The position numbers and the translations under genes were made by a program. Of a stretch of 64,000 bases of DNA, positions 59,856-64,000 are shown piece after piece. Numbering within the stretch: the first letter of the stretch is position 1; every line of letters starts with the position of its first letter. Source of the stretch: CAIVAT01 sp964473485 (GTDB taxonomy: Bacteria > Bacteroidota > Bacteroidia > Bacteroidales > FEN-979); assembly GCA_964473485.1 (NCBI GenBank), contig CAYYPH010000003.1, positions 1 through 64,000 on the forward strand, given 5' to 3'. Below the pieces are notes generated by a model that had not been told where the DNA came from, did no database searches, and saw nothing but the letters and a program-made list of their open reading frames with translations.

Positions 59856-59863
59856 TAATTTTG
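59856..59863 (+). promoter_or_regulatory. Putative -7 element of gldKLM
   Basis: TAATTTTG, exact TAnnTTTG, 12 bases after the porP stop codon and 82 bases before the gldK ATG. It suggests gldK, gldL and gldM can be transcribed apart from porP. The -33 element is weak (TTTC 18 bases upstream). Confidence 0.42.
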
Positions 59864-59945
59864 CCGTTTATTTCGAAAAACACCTGGTTTAATATAATAT
59901 AATTCAATAGGTAGCGTTATTTTTCATCCATTAATCGGCCAAAAA

Positions 59946-61313
59946 ATGAAAAAACTGCTCATTTATTCAGCCCTTCTCGTTTTTCTGGGAAGCTGCAGCA
60001 ACTCAGGAAGTGGTGAGCTTACGGGAGTTAAAAACCGAAAGCGATACTACACGCCGGACCCCTTTGGCATGGTTTACGTTCCCATGGGATCATACACCAT
60101 GGGTGTCAGTGATGAAGATATGCCCTACGCACAGCTGAACAATCCGAAAACAGTGACTGTTCAGGCATTTTACATGGATCAGACCGAGATAACGAACAAT
60201 GAATACCGTCAGTTCGTTTACTGGGTCAGAGATTCGATCGCACGCCGGATACTTGGTGAGACAAAGCCGGAGCTTTACTTTATTACCGAGAACAAAAAAA
60301 CCGGAGAACAATTTGATCCTCCTTTCCTGAACTGGGAAACAAAGCTGGAGTGGAATTCTGAAGAACAGGATGTACGGGATGCCCTTGCCCAGATGTACCT
60401 TCCTGAAAACGAGCGATATTTCAGAAGAAAAGAGATTGATACCCGCAAACTTTACTTTGAGTACTATTTTGTCGACCTAAAGGCCGCATCCCGTAAAGAT
60501 TATGCCGCCCAGCCGGATCCCAAGGAAGCTGGTCTGGCCAACCGCCCCCAGGGCCTGAAGGACCGGTCGGTTTATGTCCGCAAAGAGGTGATCAACGTTT
60601 ACCCCGACACCCTCTGCTGGATTCATGACTATACCTATTCTTTCAATGACCCGAGTACAGAGAAATACTTCTGGCATCCGGCCTACGACAACTACCCTGT
60701 GGTAGGTGTGAACTGGAAGCAGGCCAATGCCTTCTGCATCTGGCGTACCCAGCTCAAAAACAGTTTTCTGTATGGCAAGAAGGGTGAGACCTTTATCAGC
60801 GATTTCCGCCTGCCCACCGAAGGTGAATGGGAATGGGCCGCCCGCGGAGGCTACGATGGCAACCCCTATCCATGGGGAGGCCCTTACACCAGGAACGACA
60901 AAGGGTGTTTCCTGGCCAACTTCAAACCGATGCGTGGTGATTACATTGCCGACGGAGGTGCCACCACGGTAATCGTTGCCCATTATCCGGCCAATGATTA
61001 CGGATTGTACGATATGGCTGGAAATGTGGCCGAATGGACGGTAACAGCCTTTCATCCCTCTTCCTACAACTTCTCCTGGGACCTCAACCCCGATTACAAG
61101 TACAATGCTAAAGACACTGATCCGCCTGCCCTTAAACGCAAGGTCACCCGCGGAGGCTCATGGAAGGATGTAGCCTATTTCCTGAGGGTCAGCACCCGTT
61201 CCTATGAGTATCAGGACACTTCCAAATGCTATGTCGGTTTCCGCTGCGTGCAGAGCTACCTGGGCCGCCAGCGCGATGACAACCCGTCGAGAGCTTCCAA
61301 AGTCTACAGATAA
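59946..61313 (+). CDS. gldK: GldK/PorK, T9SS outer-membrane-ring lipoprotein
   Basis: A 455-residue lipoprotein with a lipobox (LGSC, Cys17) and a formylglycine-generating-enzyme (FGE-sulfatase) fold: FGMVYVPMGSYTMGVSD at the start, VVGVNWKQANAFCIWR, LPTEGEWEWAARGG, DMAGNVAEWT, and GGSWKDVAYFLRVSTR near the end. The FGE active-site cysteines are not needed in GldK, which is structural. With GldN it forms the periplasmic ring of the T9SS under the outer membrane. It follows porP and precedes gldL by 48 bases, the usual order porP-K-L-M-N. Confidence 0.95.
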   Translation: MKKLLIYSALLVFLGSCSNSGSGELTGVKNRKRYYTPDPFGMVYVPMGSYTMGVSDEDMPYAQLNNPKTVTVQAFYMDQTEITNNEYRQFVYWVRDSIARRILGETKPELYFITENKKTGEQFDPPFLNWETKLEWNSEEQDVRDALAQMYLPENERYFRRKEIDTRKLYFEYYFVDLKAASRKDYAAQPDPKEAGLANRPQGLKDRSVYVRKEVINVYPDTLCWIHDYTYSFNDPSTEKYFWHPAYDNYPVVGVNWKQANAFCIWRTQLKNSFLYGKKGETFISDFRLPTEGEWEWAARGGYDGNPYPWGGPYTRNDKGCFLANFKPMRGDYIADGGATTVIVAHYPANDYGLYDMAGNVAEWTVTAFHPSSYNFSWDLNPDYKYNAKDTDPPALKRKVTRGGSWKDVAYFLRVSTRSYEYQDTSKCYVGFRCVQSYLGRQRDDNPSRASKVYR

Positions 61314-61361
61314 TCTAACTAACTCAATCTTCCTTCTTTAACCAACATTAATTTTAATCCT

Positions 61362-62396
61362 ATGGCTTTACTGGATTTTGTAAAAACAAAGAGTTACAAA
61401 AACTTCATGTCCAAACTTTATGGATGGGGCGCTGCTGTGGTTATCATTGGTGCGTTGTTCAAGATCAACCACTATACCGGTGCCGACATCATGCTTATCA
61501 TTGGTTTGGGAACAGAATCGATCATCTTCTTCTTCTCCGCCTTTGAGCCGCCCCATGTTGAACCCGACTGGAGCCTTGTTTACCCGCAACTGGCCGGAAT
61601 TTACCACGGAGATGAAATCGATTCCTCAAAAGCTTTTACAACAAAAGATACAGTTACCCAGGAGCTCGACAAAATGCTCGAAAAGGCAAAGATAGGACCT
61701 GAATTGATTCAAAGCTTGGGAACCGGATTGAAAAGTCTCACGGATACCACCTCAAAACTTTCCAACGTGGCCGATGCTTCAGTGGCCAGCGACAAATACG
61801 TCAACGCGATGAAAACTGCCACCGATTCGGCCTCAGTTCTCAATGAATCGTATAAAAAGACGGCCAATTCGTTGGAACAGAACGTAAAAGCATCCGAAGA
61901 ACAATTGTCGCACATCAAATCAACATCGCAGAGCGCCGCATCCCTGTCAACCATGTTCTCGCAGGTTAGTGAGTCATTAAAGGAGGATGTGAAGGCCAAC
62001 AAGGCATTTACAGAAAGTATGTCCAACGTGACCTCATCAGCCCAGAAATTCATCGAGCGGTATAACGAGTCGGCCTCCATGCTTTCGAAGGCAGCCGAAA
62101 CCCTCAATGCAACGGCAACCGGCGGTGCAAACTATAACAAGGAGTTACAACGTGTATCAAATAACCTTTCAGCACTGAATGCCCTGTATGAACTTCACCT
62201 GCAAAGCGCCAACCAGCAGATGGAGAACACCAACAAGTTTAACACGGTGCTGAATAAATTCTCATCGAACCTGAATGAATCGATGACCAACGCCGACAAA
62301 TTCAGGGTCGAGGTCGAGAATCTGACCAGGAACATTGCTGCCCTTAACAAGGTTTACGGCAATATGCTGACTGCAATGAGCATCGGAGGTAAATAA
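61362..62396 (+). CDS. gldL: GldL/PorL, T9SS proton-driven motor protein
   Basis: A 344-residue inner-membrane protein. Two transmembrane helices lie near residues 20-36 and 42-60; the second holds Glu52 (LGTESIIFFFSAFE), matching the conserved Glu that carries protons in GldL. The remainder (about 85-344) is a long, predicted helical, Ser/Thr/Asn-rich cytoplasmic region. That tail is longer than I expect from the core of the family and shows repeated heptad-like units. Five GldL surround two GldM to form a rotary motor. The next gene is gldM, 29 bases on. Confidence 0.94.
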   Translation: MALLDFVKTKSYKNFMSKLYGWGAAVVIIGALFKINHYTGADIMLIIGLGTESIIFFFSAFEPPHVEPDWSLVYPQLAGIYHGDEIDSSKAFTTKDTVTQELDKMLEKAKIGPELIQSLGTGLKSLTDTTSKLSNVADASVASDKYVNAMKTATDSASVLNESYKKTANSLEQNVKASEEQLSHIKSTSQSAASLSTMFSQVSESLKEDVKANKAFTESMSNVTSSAQKFIERYNESASMLSKAAETLNATATGGANYNKELQRVSNNLSALNALYELHLQSANQQMENTNKFNTVLNKFSSNLNESMTNADKFRVEVENLTRNIAALNKVYGNMLTAMSIGGK

Positions 62397-62425
62397 ATTT
62401 GTTCACTTGTAAATCAAACATCTAA

Positions 62426-64000
62426 ATGGCTGGATATAAAGAGACACCGAGGCAAAAGATGATCGGGATGATGTATCTCGTGTTGACTGCATTGCTCGCA
62501 CTGAACGTCTCGAAAGAAATCCTGGATGCTTTTCTGGTGGTGAATGAAGGAATGGAAACCACCAATTCGAACTTTTCCAAGAAACTGGAGAACACTTACG
62601 ATAAGTTCAAGATCCAATACCAGTTGAACCCAAACAAGGTAGGCCCGTATTGGGAAAAAGCACAGCAAGCCCACCAATTGTCAGAAAAACTCGCAAACTA
62701 TATCGACAGTATCAAGTGGGTGGTCATCATGCGTACCGACAAACTGGAGAATCTCGAAGCTGCAAAGAAGCTGAACCTCCGCGATGCCAAGCGTAAGGAT
62801 AATTACGACACTCCGACACGTTATTTCATCGGCAGTTCAACGGACGGCTCAGCCGGCGAGGCCAAAATTCTGCGCGAAAAGATCGAAGCATATAAAAAAC
62901 AGATGCTGGAACTGGTCGATCCCAAGTTCAGGGGGGCCATAAAAATGGGGATGGACACTGAGGGGCCTTTTTACGACAGGGATGGGCAGAAACAGAACTG
63001 GGAGATGCACAACTTCTACCGGACCATCCTCGCGGCAACGGTTACCATATTAAATAAAACCAAAGCCGAGGTCTACAATGCCGAGTTTGATGTCGTGAAC
63101 CACCTCTATAGTTCTATTGATGCGTTAAACTTCAAGTTCGACCGAATCCAGGCAAAGGTGATCCCCAAAAGCAGTTATGTGTTTCTTGGTGAGGAATACC
63201 AGGCTGAAATCCTTGTTGGGGCCTATGATACCAAACAGAACCCGATGGTGCGCTATGCCCTTGGTTCAGACACACTCACACCCGGTAGCTTTAAAAATGC
63301 CACCCCGCTCGAAGGATCCGAAGGTGTTGTTACCCTCAAGCTCGGAGGATCTTCTGAAGGACTGAAGAAATTTGCCGGCATCATCAAGGTTGTCAGCCCG
63401 CTCGGCGATACCATGTCTTTTCATTTCCATGATGAATTCATCGTGGCCAAGCCTGCAATCACTATTTCACCGAGCAAGATGAATGTATTCTATATCGGTG
63501 TCGATAACCCGGTTGAGATCAGTGTACCAGGAAGCCCGGAAAAGATTCTGCCGACCATCTCCACCGGATCCATCCGTGCCGAAGGTCCATCATGGGTTGT
63601 TTCCAATCTTACCGCATCAGGAGCCCGCGAGGCTGTCATAACGGTTAATGCCGTATTCTCGGGAAAGACCAAAAGCATGGGAGCCTATAAATTCAGGCTG
63701 AAGACGGTTCCTGACCCCCTGGTCAAAATAGCCGGTAAAAACGAGGGATTTATCTCGAAAAGCCTGTTACTTGCCAGCCCCTATCTCGTACCGGAAATGC
63801 CACCGGGATTTGATTTCGACCTGAAATACACTGTCACCTCGTTTGTGTTCTCCACTTCTACCGCCGCCGGTGAAGGCAGCGATGTAAAGATCCAGGGAAA
63901 CAGGCTCACCCCTGAGATTCTTAAAACCATCAACAATGCACGCCGCGGACAAAGGATTTGGTTCGACGACATTTACGTCAAAGGACCCGACGGAAGCCGT
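62426..64000 (+). CDS. gldM: GldM/PorM, T9SS motor shaft protein (3' end beyond the window)
   Basis: The first 525 codons of gldM, open to the window edge with no stop. The N-terminus MAGYKETPRQKMIGMMYLV has the cytoplasmic Arg9 that pairs with the GldL glutamates, followed by the single transmembrane helix (about 13-33). The periplasmic part begins with a helical domain (about 36-225) and continues with beta-domains D2 and D3 (VIPKSSYVFLGEEYQAEI; PAITISPSKMNVFYIGVDNPVEI). GldM is the shaft that passes the motor rotation to the GldK/N ring. gldN is expected just outside the window. Confidence 0.95.
   Translation, partial: MAGYKETPRQKMIGMMYLVLTALLALNVSKEILDAFLVVNEGMETTNSNFSKKLENTYDKFKIQYQLNPNKVGPYWEKAQQAHQLSEKLANYIDSIKWVVIMRTDKLENLEAAKKLNLRDAKRKDNYDTPTRYFIGSSTDGSAGEAKILREKIEAYKKQMLELVDPKFRGAIKMGMDTEGPFYDRDGQKQNWEMHNFYRTILAATVTILNKTKAEVYNAEFDVVNHLYSSIDALNFKFDRIQAKVIPKSSYVFLGEEYQAEILVGAYDTKQNPMVRYALGSDTLTPGSFKNATPLEGSEGVVTLKLGGSSEGLKKFAGIIKVVSPLGDTMSFHFHDEFIVAKPAITISPSKMNVFYIGVDNPVEISVPGSPEKILPTISTGSIRAEGPSWVVSNLTASGAREAVITVNAVFSGKTKSMGAYKFRLKTVPDPLVKIAGKNEGFISKSLLLASPYLVPEMPPGFDFDLKYTVTSFVFSTSTAAGEGSDVKIQGNRLTPEILKTINNARRGQRIWFDDIYVKGPDGSR

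Overview
This window comes from a member of the Bacteroidota, most likely an anaerobic, fermentative Bacteroidales-type organism. It holds a type IX secretion (T9SS) / gliding gene set (PorP, GldK, GldL, GldM, PorW/SprE, a PorV/PorQ-family protein), T9SS-style secreted proteins, a TonB-dependent receptor with a carboxypeptidase-regulatory N-domain, ECF sigma factors paired with membrane proteins, and Bacteroidota-type promoters (TAnnTTTG at -7) in front of many genes. Fermentation is suggested by tryptophanase next to phosphate butyryltransferase, an amino-acid permease and butyrate kinase. No rRNA, tRNA, CRISPR array, phage or insertion sequence was seen, and no gene-free stretch exceeds 300 bases.

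Layout. 1-1.1 kb: a repeat island, a Rieske-fold lipoprotein with altered metal ligands, and a small basic exported protein. 1.2-10.4 kb: a surface trio (TonB receptor, a 1440-residue secreted protein, a PorV-like barrel) closed by a terminator. 10.5-13.5 kb: greA, a HIT protein, a repeat island and purF. 13.5-18.9 kb: a membrane glycosyltransferase-like/TPR protein, then a selenium-tRNA operon, mnmH followed by a cysteine desulfurase-SelD fusion. 18.9-28.1 kb: an exported M14 peptidase and a tripartite RND efflux system split into two convergent units, each preceded by a TetR-type gene. 28.2-33.2 kb: two ECF sigma modules, the first with a PKD-repeat T9SS cargo. 33.2-40.7 kb: queD, mntP, msrC and the amino-acid fermentation block (tnaA divergent from ptb-permease-buk), then elbB. 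40.7-41.4 kb: a four-helix-bundle protein gene bracketed by inverted micro-repeat tracts. 41.5-46.5 kb: nucleotide-sugar genes wbpE, wbpD, wbpB, galE and rmlB, ending in a strong bidirectional terminator. 46.5-49.3 kb: fabD, a Bax-inhibitor-1 protein, folE and a eukaryote-like PTPS. 49.3-54.1 kb: the rest of a leftward cluster led by sprE/porW (bactofilin, AtpZ, a small membrane protein, a DUF4421 protein). 54.2-57.6 kb: M23 peptidase, dxr, rseP. 57.6-64 kb: a repeat island, yitT, then porP-gldK-gldL-gldM, the last running off the end.

How it fits together. The T9SS exports proteins with C-terminal sorting domains, several of which are encoded here. In Porphyromonas the cargo is anchored through a sugar of the Wbp/Vim pathway, and wbpB, wbpD and wbpE lie in the same window, so secretion motor, cargo and a possible anchor-sugar supply are close together. 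The most unusual signals are the dispersed intergenic islands built from short repeated words shared in both orientations, and the four-helix-bundle gene set between two inverted copies of such a tract. Start sites were moved from the longest reading frame where a promoter motif, signal peptide or family alignment argued for it; promoter calls are visual motif matches only.
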